A stretch of DNA of 64,000 nucleotides, taken from assembly GCF_030996345.1 (NCBI RefSeq), contig NZ_CP118747.1, positions 928,001-992,000 on the forward strand, in the 5' to 3' direction. The stretch comes from Acidithiobacillus sp. AMEEHan (GTDB lineage Bacteria > Pseudomonadota > Gammaproteobacteria > Acidithiobacillales > Acidithiobacillaceae). How positions within the stretch are numbered: position 1 is the first letter of the stretch; the number at the start of each line of letters is the position of its first letter. The notes under the pieces were generated by a model. It saw only the letters and a program-made list of their open reading frames with translations, did not search any database and was not told the DNA's origin. Shown here piece after piece: positions 1 through 12,580 of this stretch. Made by a program: the position numbers and the translations under genes.

Positions 1-936
1 GTGGCTGAACATCCGGGAAAATCCTACAATCCGCTGTACATCTATGGTGGTGTCGGTCTTGGCAAAACCCACCTGATGCATGCCGTCGGCAACGAGATCC
101 TGCGCAACAATCCGCAAGCCAAGATCCTCTATATCAGCTCTGAAGGCTTCATCATGGACATGGTGCGCGCCCTGCAGCACAACAGCACCGCCGAATTCAA
201 GCAGCGCTACCGCAAGCTCGACGCCCTGCTCATTGACGACATCCAGTTCTTCGCCAACAAGGACCGTACCCAGGAAGAATTCTTCCACACCTTCAATGCC
301 CTCTTCGACAGTGGCCACCAGATCATCATCACCTGCGATCGCTATCCCAAAGAAGTCGAGGGTCTGGAAGAGCGTCTGCAATCACGCTTCGGTTGGGGCT
401 TGACGGTGGCTATCGAACCCCACGATCTGGAAACCCGCATGGCCATCGTCTTGTGCAAGGCCGAGGAGGCCGGAATCGAATTGCCCCAGGAAGTTGCCTT
501 TTTCATTGCCGAGAAGATTCGCTCGCATGTACGCGAGCTGGAGGGTGCGCTGCGCCGCGTCATCGCTCACGTCAATTTCACCCGCAAGCCCTACAGTGTG
601 GAGACGGCCAAGGCGGCGCTGCGCGATCTCATCGACGTGCAAAAGCGCATGATCAGCCTCGACAACATCCAGAAGGTGGTCGCCGACTATTTTCACATTC
701 GCGGCTCGGAGATGCAGTCGAAACGGCGCAGTCGCAATATCGCCCGCCCACGACAGATGGCCATGGCCCTGACCAAGGAACTCACCTCGCACAGCCTGCC
801 GGAGATCGGCGAGGCCTTCGGTGGCCGCGACCACACCACGGTACTGCATGCCTGTCGGCAGATCGAAAAATTGCGCCAGAGCGACCCCCAGGTCGCCGAG
901 GATTACAACAACATCCTGCGGGTACTGGGCGGATGA
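1..936 (+). CDS. dnaA: Chromosomal replication initiator DnaA, 3' part (5' end outside window)
   Basis: This is the AAA+ ATPase and DNA-binding part of the initiator that melts oriC. The window opens inside the gene: the first codon, GTG, is an internal valine of the conserved stretch just before the Walker A motif, so domains I and II are missing. Visible are Walker A (GGVGLGKTH, residues 16-24 of the fragment), Walker B (LLIDDIQFF), and the domain IV helix-turn-helix signature [11 protein letters not shown] near the C-terminus, which reads DnaA boxes. The gene is followed by DnaA boxes and dnaN, the usual origin arrangement. Identity is certain; only the length is unknown. Confidence 0.98.
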   Translation: MAEHPGKSYNPLYIYGGVGLGKTHLMHAVGNEILRNNPQAKILYISSEGFIMDMVRALQHNSTAEFKQRYRKLDALLIDDIQFFANKDRTQEEFFHTFNALFDSGHQIIITCDRYPKEVEGLEERLQSRFGWGLTVAIEPHDLETRMAIVLCKAEEAGIELPQEVAFFIAEKIRSHVRELEGALRRVIAHVNFTRKPYSVETAKAALRDLIDVQKRMISLDNIQKVVADYFHIRGSEMQSKRRSRNIARPRQMAMALTKELTSHSLPEIGEAFGGRDHTTVLHACRQIEKLRQSDPQVAEDYNNILRVLGG

Positions 937-1180
937 GAATCCGGAACAAGCTGTGGGTAACCCCCGGAACAAGACCGGTACTGGCCTGGGGACGGAATCC
1001 ACGGGTAAAATCACCCCCGAACATACCGACTTGTCCACAGGCTGTCAGCCTGGCTTGCCATCCTGCAGGTAGTATACCGATCAAAGGGATAAAGCGGTTA
1101 TCCACAGATAAGTTTGTCATTAATAATCACTATAAGAAAAAGAAAGAAAATTTATTATTATTCTCTTGGGAGAAGACCCG
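937..1180. other. oriC: Candidate oriC: dnaA-dnaN intergenic region with DnaA boxes and AT-rich tract
   Basis: This 244-base non-coding stretch holds a perfect DnaA box TTATCCACA (1098-1106), a one-mismatch box TTGTCCACA (1031-1039) and a reverse one-mismatch box TTACCCACA (minus strand, 952-960). From about 1107 to 1165 the sequence is strongly A+T rich in an otherwise GC-rich region, which fits a duplex unwinding element. CCGGAACAAG is repeated directly at 941-950 and 964-973, 23 bases apart. Box cluster plus AT tract beside dnaA is the classical bacterial origin layout. The region upstream of dnaA lies outside the window, so part of the origin, or all of it, could be there instead. Confidence 0.65.
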
Positions 1181-2277
1181 ATGAAGCTTCGTGTGCAGAA
1201 AGACGAGATCCTGCCCCTCCTCGCGGCTACGGCCAACATTGCCAATCGCCGGCCGGTTCAGCCGATCCTGTCGCATCTGTTGCTGCGGAGCACGGAAAGA
1301 GGACTGCAGCTGATTGCCAGCGACGGGGAAATCCAGCTTCGGACAGAACTGGAACTGAAGGTGGAAGAAGGCGGGCAAACCGCAATTCCCGCCCGCAAAT
1401 TGTATGATATCTGTCGTACCCTGGTGGATGGCAGTGAGATTTTCCTGCACAAAGACGGAGAACGCCTGACCCTGCGTTCCGGTTCCGCCCGTTTCACCCT
1501 GCCTACCCTGCCTGCGCAGGACTTCCCCATCATGGAAGAGCGCGCGGCGCGTATCTCCGGTAACTGCGATGGCGAAGATTTCCAACAAGCCCTGGCGGCA
1601 GCCGCCACAGCCATGGCACATAACGATACTCGCTACTTTCTCAACGGTGTTTTTGTTGAAATTGGCGAGCAGAAGATGCGCCTTGTTGCCACCGACGGAC
1701 ACCGCTTGGCGCGAGTGGAAATTCCCTTTGCCCACAGCTCCGATGCCGCGCCTTACCAAGGCATCCTGCCGCGCAAAACGGTGCTGGAACTGTTACGGAT
1801 CGTCGGTAGTGGCGATGTTGCCTGGAGCTTTGATGAACAAGGTTGCCGCATGCAGCAGGAGGCACAGGAGTTCGCCAGCCGCCTGGTGGATGCCAACTAT
1901 CCGGACTACCGTCGGGTCATCCCGGTTGGCCAATTCACTCAGTGCATCATCGACCGGCCAACGCTGAAAACCGCCCTGCAGCAGATCGACGTCATCGCCA
2001 GCGACAAGAACCCGGTCTGCACCTTGCAATTTCAACCCGAAAATCTTGTGCTACGCAGTCGCAATGAAGAGCAGGAGGAAGGAGAAATCAGTGTCCCGGC
2101 AGTGCTGCATGGCGAAGCCACGGAGATCGCCTTCAACACCCGCTACCTGCTGGATGCACAGAACATCTTTGCCAGCGACGAATTGCTGATCCAGGTTCGA
2201 GACAGTAGCAGCAGCGCATTGATCCGCTCTCAGGAAAGCGATAATCCCCTGTATATCGTCATGCCCATCCGCTTGTA

Positions 2278-2278
<1 letters not shown>
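1181..2278 (+). CDS. dnaN: DNA polymerase III beta sliding clamp
   Basis: DnaN forms the ring that holds DNA polymerase III on DNA. The 365-residue product matches the usual length. It starts MKLRVQKDEIL and ends with the typical clamp C-terminus YIVMPIRL. The ATG at 1181 is preferred over the in-frame TTG at 1166 because GGGAGA (1168-1173) sits at ribosome-binding distance from it and clamp proteins normally begin with this motif. The stop overlaps the recF start (TAATG), so dnaN and recF are translationally coupled. Its promoter would lie in the candidate origin upstream. Confidence 0.98.
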
Positions 2279-5720
<3,442 letters not shown>

Positions 5721-5737
5721 GCACAGGGAAAGGCAAA

Positions 5738-8700
5738 ATGTCCGGCTTCGGCCGGCGGGGAAAGCAGGGAGTACCTTTTTTGAAGCTGAGTGATTTCGCA
5801 TTTTCAAACTATCTGCAGGCGGAGACGACGCAAGCGCTGGATGCCGCCTTTCTCGATGCACTGCGGCAACGGGACGCGAATCTGGCGCAACGCCTGCTCG
5901 ATCATCGCGCCGGGCGCACCGCACAGGACGGCCAAGAACGCAGTGAATTGTTGCTTGCGCTTGCACCGCATCTGGAAAATTTCCTCGTCGAGTTTTTTGC
6001 CATTGCCGATGCCAACCAAGCCCTGCAGAGCAAGATCCGTGATCAGGATGTGGTCATGGACTTCAAAAAGCAGTTCGTACTGCGCCGGGGTCGCCGCTTT
6101 CGCGGTGAATTCTCCGCCAGCTTTGCCGATCTCCAGACTTGGCTGGATCAGCAGATTCATGCCAGCGGTCTGCCCGCCGACGACCGCGAGTGGTCGATTG
6201 CCCGCCTGGGCATGGGCTGGTTGGCTGACGAGGCCGCATATGCCGAGTCCATCGAGCGCCTCACCCAGTGGTGTGCCCTGGCCCTGAGCGATCCATTGGC
6301 CAAGCTTGCAGTACAGGGCTGGTCGAGTTTTCGCTTGCCGGAACGCATGGATCACGAGCATCTCGTCCCGCTGCAGCACTTTGCCGAACGTCCCGATCAT
6401 CCCCTGGCGGCTGATCCCGCGCAGTGGCGCCGGCGCGATGCCTTCCATCTCACCGATCTGCGCATGGACCTGCGCAGCGCGCAGAGCGAGGTGCATTACT
6501 GCCTCTACTGTCACGACCACGATGGCGACTTCTGCTCCCGTGGCTTCCCCGAGAAAAAGGGCGTGCCGGAGTTGGGCTTCAAGGTCGATCCCCTCGGCGT
6601 GACCCTGACCGGCTGCCCGCTGGAAGAAAAGATCTCCGAGATGCAGATCCTGCGCCGGGATGGCTTCAGTATTGCGGCGCTGGCAATGATCATGGTCGAC
6701 AATCCCATGGTGCCGGCCACCGGCCATCGCATCTGTAATGACTGCATGAAGGGTTGCGTCTACCAGAAACAGGACCCGGTCAACATTCCCCAGGTGGAAA
6801 CCCGCATCCTCACCGATGTGCTGGAGCTGCCCCTGGGCGTGGAGATCTATGATCTGCTGACGCGTTGGAATCCCTTGCGCCGGGAACAGTACAGCGCGGC
6901 CAGCGACAACGGTCGCAAGGTCCTGGTAGCCGGCATGGGGCCGGCCGGCTTCACCATGGCGCACCACCTCCTGCAGGCGGGGTGTACCGTGGTCGGGGTC
7001 GATGGGCTCAAGATCGAGCCCTTGCCGGAGTCCTTGTTGACGGCGCCGGTGCGGGATTGGGATGCCCTGCAGGAAGACCTCGACGAGCGCATCCTCCTGG
7101 GTTTTGGCGGCGTTGCCGAGTACGGCATCACCGTGCGCTGGGACAAGAATTTCCTCAAACTGATCTACCTGAGCCTGCTGCGCCGCCCGGGCTTCCAGAT
7201 TTTTGGCGGCGTGCGCCTTGGCGGCACCCTACGTCTGGAAGATGCCTGGGACCTGGGCTTCGATCATGTCTGCCTGGCTACCGGCGCTGGCCTGCCCCGT
7301 GTCCTGTCCCTGCCCGGCAGCCTCGCCCGCGGTATGCGTCAGGCCAGCGATTTTCTCATGGCCTTGCAGCTCACCGGGGCGGGGAAGGAAAGCAGTCTCG
7401 CCAACCTGCAGGTGCGTCTGCCCGCGGTGGTCATTGGCGGTGGTCTGACGGCAGTGGATACCGCCACCGAAGTCCAGGCCTACTATATCCGCCAGGTGGA
7501 AAAAGTCCTGGCCCGTTACGAAGTCCTGTTGGCGGAAATGGGTGAGGAGAAGCTGCGTGCGGGGTTATCCGCGGAAGATGCCGGCATCCTCGACGAATTC
7601 CTCGCCCACGGACGCGCGGTACGGGCCGAGCGGCAGCGCGCTGCCGCTGCTGGTGAGGCGCCCAATTTCATTCCCCTGCTGCACGCCTGGGGTGGTGTCA
7701 CCCTGGCCTACCGCAAGGGCATGCGCCAGTCCCCGGCCTATACCCGTAACCACGAAGAACTCATCAAGGCGATGCAGGAAGGACTCTTCTATCAGGAAGG
7801 CGTCGATCCCCTGCGCGCCGAGCTCGATTCCTACGGGCATGTGCAAAGCATGGTCTTTCGCAAGCTGCGGGAGGAAGAGGGCCGTTGGGTGGCGACGGGT
7901 GAAGAGCTCTGTCTGCCTGCGCGCGGGGTTTTCGTTGCCGCCGGAACGGTGCCAAATACCATCTACGAGCGGGAATATCCGGGTACGCTGCAGCTCGATG
8001 GCGACCATTTCCAGCCCTATCTCGCCCATGGCGACCGCAGTATGCAGGCGGTGCAGGTGGCAGAGCACTGTAAGGCGCCGGAGCCGGGTCCCTTCACTTC
8101 CTACCACGATGCGCTTGGGCATCGGGTGAGCTTTATCGGCGATACCCATCCGGTGTATCACGGCAGTGTGGTCAAGGCCATCGCCTCCGCCAAGCGTAGC
8201 TATCCCGATGTGCTGGCCGCAATGGAAATCCTCCCTCCGGCTCCCAGGAATGATCTCTCTGCTTTTCAGGAGCGCCTGCGTTCTCGGCTCAGCGCCCGGA
8301 TTCGTCGCATCGATCGCAGCAACCCAGCGGTATGCGAACTCTGGGTCGAGGCGCCCGCGGCGGCCAAGAACTTTGCCCCCGGGCAGTTTTTCCGTCTGCA
8401 GACCTTTGAAACCGGCAGCCCCGTGGTCGACAAAACCCGCTTGCAGATCCCGGTCCTCACCGTCAGCGGTGCTGGAGTGGAAGGCGACTTGATCCGGCTG
8501 ATGGTCCTGCAATGGGGTACGGCGCCGCGCATCGCCGGTCGCTTGCAAGAAGGTGACCCGGTCCTGCTCATGGGACCGACGGGAGCGCCGACGGATATTC
8601 CCCAAGGCAAGACCATCGCTATCGTTGCCGGGCGCTGGGGAGCGGCAGTGATGCTCGACATCGGCCCCGCCCTGCGGGCTGCGGGTAACCGGGTGCTCTA

Positions 8701-9259
8701 TGTGGCCGCCTTCACCCAGGCGAGCGAGCTCGACCATCAGGAGGAACTGGAGGCGGCGGCGGATCAGATTCTCTGGTGCACCGCCAAAGGTCCGTTGATC
8801 GCCGCGCGGCGTCCCCAGGACCGCAGCGTCGAAGCCAGTGACATGGTGCAGTTGCTGCGCGATTACGCTGCCGGCAAGCTGGCGGGTGAAGCTGCCGGTA
8901 TCTCCCTGAAGGAGGTCGACCGTCTCATGGTCATGGGCTCCACGGGCCTTCTCAAGGGCTTCCAGTCGGCCCTGCGCGGCGATTTGGCAGAAGTTTTCCC
9001 GCCGCACTTGGAAGCCGTGGCGACTGTCGGCAGCCCCATGCAGTGCATGCTCAAGGGCGTTTGCGCCCAATGCCTGCAGTGGCAGGTCGATCCGGAAACC
9101 GGCAAACGTACCAAGGCCGTGTTCACCTGTGCCGGTCAGGATCAACCCCTGGCCTGGGTCGATCTCGATAACCTCACCGCCCGGCAAGGACAGAACCGCC
9201 TGCTTGAGCGTCTTTCCAGCCATTGGCTGGACCATGTACTGGAGCGCGCCGACGCCTGA
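5738..9259 (+). CDS. Large fused FAD/Fe-S pyridine nucleotide oxidoreductase (GltD/NfnB-like plus PyrK/NfnA-like)
   Basis: The 1173-residue protein has three parts. Residues about 1-240 are not recognised. The middle begins with Cys-rich segments (CLYC at 255-258, Cys265, Cys293, then C333-x2-C336-x3-C340 followed by the IP segment seen in glutamate synthase small-subunit Fe-S domains). Two dinucleotide folds follow: GMGPAG near 398 and IGGGLTAVDTA near 564. The C-terminal third resembles a ferredoxin-NADP reductase/PyrK module (APGQFFRLQ) and ends in a 2Fe-2S-type cysteine cluster from Cys1103 (CMLKGVCAQC, with a last Cys in FTCAGQ). The order recalls NfnB plus NfnA (SudA/SudB) fused in one chain, so electron transfer between NAD(P)H and a low-potential carrier is likely, but the substrate is unknown. 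ATG 5738 follows AGGGAAAGG; TTG 5780 is an alternative start. Confidence 0.8.
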   Translation: MSGFGRRGKQGVPFLKLSDFAFSNYLQAETTQALDAAFLDALRQRDANLAQRLLDHRAGRTAQDGQERSELLLALAPHLENFLVEFFAIADANQALQSKIRDQDVVMDFKKQFVLRRGRRFRGEFSASFADLQTWLDQQIHASGLPADDREWSIARLGMGWLADEAAYAESIERLTQWCALALSDPLAKLAVQGWSSFRLPERMDHEHLVPLQHFAERPDHPLAADPAQWRRRDAFHLTDLRMDLRSAQSEVHYCLYCHDHDGDFCSRGFPEKKGVPELGFKVDPLGVTLTGCPLEEKISEMQILRRDGFSIAALAMIMVDNPMVPATGHRICNDCMKGCVYQKQDPVNIPQVETRILTDVLELPLGVEIYDLLTRWNPLRREQYSAASDNGRKVLVAGMGPAGFTMAHHLLQAGCTVVGVDGLKIEPLPESLLTAPVRDWDALQEDLDERILLGFGGVAEYGITVRWDKNFLKLIYLSLLRRPGFQIFGGVRLGGTLRLEDAWDLGFDHVCLATGAGLPRVLSLPGSLARGMRQASDFLMALQLTGAGKESSLANLQVRLPAVVIGGGLTAVDTATEVQAYYIRQVEKVLARYEVLLAEMGEEKLRAGLSAEDAGILDEFLAHGRAVRAERQRAAAAGEAPNFIPLLHAWGGVTLAYRKGMRQSPAYTRNHEELIKAMQEGLFYQEGVDPLRAELDSYGHVQSMVFRKLREEEGRWVATGEELCLPARGVFVAAGTVPNTIYEREYPGTLQLDGDHFQPYLAHGDRSMQAVQVAEHCKAPEPGPFTSYHDALGHRVSFIGDTHPVYHGSVVKAIASAKRSYPDVLAAMEILPPAPRNDLSAFQERLRSRLSARIRRIDRSNPAVCELWVEAPAAAKNFAPGQFFRLQTFETGSPVVDKTRLQIPVLTVSGAGVEGDLIRLMVLQWGTAPRIAGRLQEGDPVLLMGPTGAPTDIPQGKTIAIVAGRWGAAVMLDIGPALRAAGNRVLYVAAFTQASELDHQEELEAAADQILWCTAKGPLIAARRPQDRSVEASDMVQLLRDYAAGKLAGEAAGISLKEVDRLMVMGSTGLLKGFQSALRGDLAEVFPPHLEAVATVGSPMQCMLKGVCAQCLQWQVDPETGKRTKAVFTCAGQDQPLAWVDLDNLTARQGQNRLLERLSSHWLDHVLERADA

Positions 9260-9262
9260 GCT

Positions 9263-10594
9263 TCAGTCCCGCAGCAACGAGGCGCTGATCTCTTCCAGGG
9301 TCAGGCCGCGGGTTTCCGGTACCCGGCGCCAGGTGTACCAGGCGGCAATGAGGGAGGCCAAGGCATAGAGGAAAAAGGTCTGGCCCTCCCCCAACCAGTG
9401 CATCAAACTGAGGAATACCCCGGTGACCAGCATGTTGCTGAGCCAGTTGACGATGGTCGCCAGACCCATGGCCCGCCCGCGCAGGCCGGTGGGGAAGATC
9501 TCGCTGATCAGGAGCCAGAACACCGGACCGATGCCAATGGCAAAGAAGGCCACATAGGCCGCCACGGCAAAGGCCAGCAGATACAGAAAGGCCCCCTGCG
9601 CCTGTGCCAGCATACAACTGGCAAGGGTCAATAAACTCCCGAACATGCCCAGAAAGCTGGTCAACAGCAGCGGCCGTCGTCCAATCCGGTCCAGCCAGCG
9701 CAGCGCGAGCAGGGTCGCGAAAAAGTTGATCGTACCTATCCCCACCGTGGCCAGGATCTCGCCGTCGGTCGAGGCGAAGCCAGCGGCATGAAAGATGATG
9801 GGGGCGAAGTAAAGCACCACGTTGATGCCCGTGATCTGCTGAAAGATGGCCAGCAACAGGGCGATCTGCAAGGGTCGCCGATGTTCCAGCAGCGCTCGCC
9901 ACGGCAGACTCCGCTGCCCGGCGTTATTGGCGGCCAGTTCCTGCCACTGCACGGCGGCGGGGTCGAGGCGCAGCCCCTGCAGAGCCCGCATGGCCGCCTC
10001 GGAGCGACCCATCTGCAGCAGCCAGCGTGGACTTTCCGGCAACAACAGAACGCCCAATAACAATATCACGGCCGGTACCGCTCCCAGCCCGAACATCCAG
10101 CGCCACCCGGCGCTACTGTGGGCAAAGGCCAGATTGACCAGATAGGCGACGAGGATGCCGACGGTAATGAGGAGCTGATTGATGGTGACGATGGCGCCAC
10201 GCTGTCTGGCCGGCGTGATTTCTGCCAGATAGAGCGGGGTGACGGTCGAGCTGAGTCCGATCCCGAGACCAAGACAAGCGCGCCCCAGAAAGAGCAGCGG
10301 GATGCTGTCGGCGAGGGCCGCCAGCAGGGAGCCCACAGCGAAGAGCAGGGCTGCGAGGGCAATGACCCGTCGTCGCCCAAAGCGATCGGCCAGCACGCCA
10401 GCGAGGGCAGCCCCTAGGGCTGCGGCGGCCAGGGCGATGGCGACAAACAGGCCAGCACTGCGGGCATCCAGGGAAAAGACCTGGCGCAGAAAAAGCAGGG
10501 CTCCGGCAACGATGGCTGTGCCATAGCCAAAGAGCAGGCCACCAAGCCCGGTAATTCCGGCAATCAGGGCAAAGGAAGTAGCGCCGCGTTGCAT
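9263..10594 (-). CDS. Sugar/H+ symporter, MFS sugar porter family
   Basis: This is a 443-residue inner-membrane carrier with about twelve predicted hydrophobic segments. It has the sugar-porter marks: GLLFGYGTAIVAGA in helix 1, the DRFGRRR loop between helices 2 and 3, PESPRWLL before the central loop, and PETRGLTLEEI near the C-terminus. Such proteins (XylE, GalP, GlcP types) import hexoses or pentoses with protons. It is the last gene of the minus-strand sugar-uptake unit, 24 bases after the ABC ATPase. It converges with the oxidoreductase gene with only 3 bases between the stops. The actual sugar cannot be read from the sequence. Confidence 0.9.
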   Translation of the reverse strand: MQRGATSFALIAGITGLGGLLFGYGTAIVAGALLFLRQVFSLDARSAGLFVAIALAAAALGAALAGVLADRFGRRRVIALAALLFAVGSLLAALADSIPLLFLGRACLGLGIGLSSTVTPLYLAEITPARQRGAIVTINQLLITVGILVAYLVNLAFAHSSAGWRWMFGLGAVPAVILLLGVLLLPESPRWLLQMGRSEAAMRALQGLRLDPAAVQWQELAANNAGQRSLPWRALLEHRRPLQIALLLAIFQQITGINVVLYFAPIIFHAAGFASTDGEILATVGIGTINFFATLLALRWLDRIGRRPLLLTSFLGMFGSLLTLASCMLAQAQGAFLYLLAFAVAAYVAFFAIGIGPVFWLLISEIFPTGLRGRAMGLATIVNWLSNMLVTGVFLSLMHWLGEGQTFFLYALASLIAAWYTWRRVPETRGLTLEEISASLLRD

Positions 10595-10618
10595 ACCTAT
10601 GCCCTGTTGCGAGGATGG

Positions 10619-11734
10619 TTACGCCAGCCGGGAGCCGTTATCGGGATCGAAAAAGACCGCTCGCTCCATATGAAAACTCAGCGTACAGCGCGATCCGACC
10701 TGTAACCGGGTACTCGGATGCACCCGTGCCACCAGGCTGTGGCCATCCAGGCGGGTAAAGACCAGGGTATCGGGACCGGTGGGCTCGAGCAGCTCGACGC
10801 CGAGCTCGATGCTGTGCAAGGACTCGCCTTCCCGCGCACTGCCAGGATCGGTGATCTGCTCGGGGCGAATGCCCAGGGTAATGCGCCGTCCCAACTGGCC
10901 GCGCAGGGCCCCCTGCATTTTTGCCGGGAGGGGAAGGACGTTGCCATCGCCATCGCTGCCAGCCACTCGCAGGCACAGCCCCGACGCCTCTTCTCGCGGC
11001 ACCACGGGGAGGAAGTTCATGGACGGAGAGCCCATGAAACCCGCCACGAAGCGGTTGGCCGGATCGTTGTAGATACTCTCGGGACTCCCCAGTTGTTGAA
11101 TGACGCCCTCATTCATCACGGCGATGAGATCGCCCATGGTCATCGCTTCGATCTGATCATGGGTGACGTAGACCATGCTGGTTTGCAGTTGCTGGTGCAG
11201 GCGCTTGATCTCGCTACGCATTTCCACCCGCAATTTGGCGTCGAGGTTGGACAGGGGCTCATCGAAGAGAAAGAGAGTGGGACGACGTGCGATGGCGCGG
11301 CCGATGGCGACCCGTTGCTGCTGCCCCCCGGAAAGCTGGCGGGGCCGGCGGCCAAGCAGATGTTCGATTTGCAGCATGCGCGCGACATCCATCAGGATCT
11401 GCTCTCGCTCCGCCTTGGGCACTTTGCGATTTTCCAGGGCGAAAAGGATGTTGTTGCGCACGCTCATCGATGGATAGAGGGCGTAGGACTGAAAGACCAT
11501 GGCAATGTCCCGGTCCTTGGGACTAAGTCCATTCAGGTGGCGATCGTTGAGCAGGATGTCACCGCCACTTTCCTGTTCCAGACCGGCAATGATGTTGAGC
11601 AGGGTCGTCTTGCCGCAGCCGGAAGGGCCAATCAGCACCAGAAACTGATTTTCTCCGGTTTCGATATTGATGCCATGCAGGACTTCATCCTTACCATAGC
11701 TTTTGTGAATGTCCTGCAAAATGAGCTTACCCAT
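10619..11734 (-). CDS. Sugar ABC transporter ATP-binding protein (MalK/UgpC/GtsD type)
   Basis: This 371-residue ABC ATPase energises the CUT1-type importer encoded just upstream. Walker A (GPSGCGKTT), the signature LSGGQQQR, Walker B (LFLFDEP) and the switch His (YVTHDQ) are intact. About 130 residues follow the ATPase core and match the regulatory TOBE/OB region of the MalK group. It begins 3 bases after the second permease gene, so the importer genes are clearly co-transcribed. The similarity of the binding protein suggests glucose or mannose as cargo, but MalK-type ATPases can serve several importers. Confidence 0.93.
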   Translation of the reverse strand: MGKLILQDIHKSYGKDEVLHGINIETGENQFLVLIGPSGCGKTTLLNIIAGLEQESGGDILLNDRHLNGLSPKDRDIAMVFQSYALYPSMSVRNNILFALENRKVPKAEREQILMDVARMLQIEHLLGRRPRQLSGGQQQRVAIGRAIARRPTLFLFDEPLSNLDAKLRVEMRSEIKRLHQQLQTSMVYVTHDQIEAMTMGDLIAVMNEGVIQQLGSPESIYNDPANRFVAGFMGSPSMNFLPVVPREEASGLCLRVAGSDGDGNVLPLPAKMQGALRGQLGRRITLGIRPEQITDPGSAREGESLHSIELGVELLEPTGPDTLVFTRLDGHSLVARVHPSTRLQVGSRCTLSFHMERAVFFDPDNGSRLA

Positions 11735-11737
11735 GGG

Positions 11738-12580
11738 TTATCCTTTTACCGCGCCGCCGGTCAGGCCGCGCACGAAATATTTTCCGGCCAATAAATAGAC
11801 CACCAGAGTGGGTATGGCAGCAATCAGCGCTGCCGCCATATCGACATTCCACATATGCACGCTGGTGACGGTATCCACCAAATCGTTGATGGCAACCGTA
11901 ACCGGCTGCTGGTCGCTGTTGGTAAATACCACGCCAAAGAGGAAATTGTTCCAGATCATGGTGAACTGCCAGATTGCCGTCACCATGATGATGGGCGTGC
12001 TCAGGGGCAACATGACGCGCCAGAAGATCCGGAAGAATCCGGCTCCATCGACCCGTGCCGCACGTACCAGATCGTGCGGAATACTGACGTAATAATTGCG
12101 GAAAAAGAGGGTGGTAAAGGCCAAACCATAGATGATATGGACCATGACCAAACCAGGGATCAGGGTGCCGGCAATATGCAATTTTCCCTGCACCCAGGCC
12201 ATCGGCAACAAGATGATCTGAAAGGGAAATACGGTGCCGAGAAGAAGCAGATAGAAAATGATGTTGGCGCCACGAAAACGCCAGTGGGTGAGGATGTACC
12301 CGTTGATGGCGCCGATTGCGGTGGAGATGATGACCGCCGGAATCACCAGCTCAAACGAGTTGATGAAAAACGGATGAATGCCCTGATCGCTGGCGCCGAT
12401 GGTGGCCCCGCTCCAGGCATGGCGCCAGGCGTAGAGATCAAATTGCCGGGGCAGGGCGAGGATGCCCTGACTGTAGATTTCCGGCATGGTTTTGAAGGAC
12501 GTCACCAGCATGATGTAGAGCGGTAAGAGAAAGAACAGGGCGGCAAGCGTCAGCAGGAAGTAGATCGACAAACGGCGCAT
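11738..12580 (-). CDS. Sugar ABC transporter permease (MalG/GtsC type)
   Basis: This is a 280-residue inner-membrane subunit with about six transmembrane helices. It carries the EAA-loop motif that docks the ATPase (AARVDGAGFFRIFWRVMLPLS) and belongs to the CUT1 MalG group. Its start overlaps the stop of the partner permease (ATGA across 12578-12582), and the ATPase gene follows after 3 bases. It would form the heterodimeric channel with the product of the preceding gene. Confidence 0.93.
   Translation of the reverse strand: MRRLSIYFLLTLAALFFLLPLYIMLVTSFKTMPEIYSQGILALPRQFDLYAWRHAWSGATIGASDQGIHPFFINSFELVIPAVIISTAIGAINGYILTHWRFRGANIIFYLLLLGTVFPFQIILLPMAWVQGKLHIAGTLIPGLVMVHIIYGLAFTTLFFRNYYVSIPHDLVRAARVDGAGFFRIFWRVMLPLSTPIIMVTAIWQFTMIWNNFLFGVVFTNSDQQPVTVAINDLVDTVTSVHMWNVDMAAALIAAIPTLVVYLLAGKYFVRGLTGGAVKG

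Noticed and set aside
1-3. GTG at position 1 as the start of dnaA
   Set aside because: It is the internal valine just before the Walker A region of DnaA; domains I and II must lie upstream of the window.
7565-9235. A 556-codon minus-strand frame opposite the fused oxidoreductase
   Set aside because: Antisense shadow: composition is unlike a protein and no motif or ribosome-binding site supports it. Similar shadows at 10718-11794 and 28806-30083 were rejected for the same reason.
9240-9275. A terminator between the convergent oxidoreductase and MFS genes
   Set aside because: Only 3 bases separate the stops and no stem with a T tract is visible.
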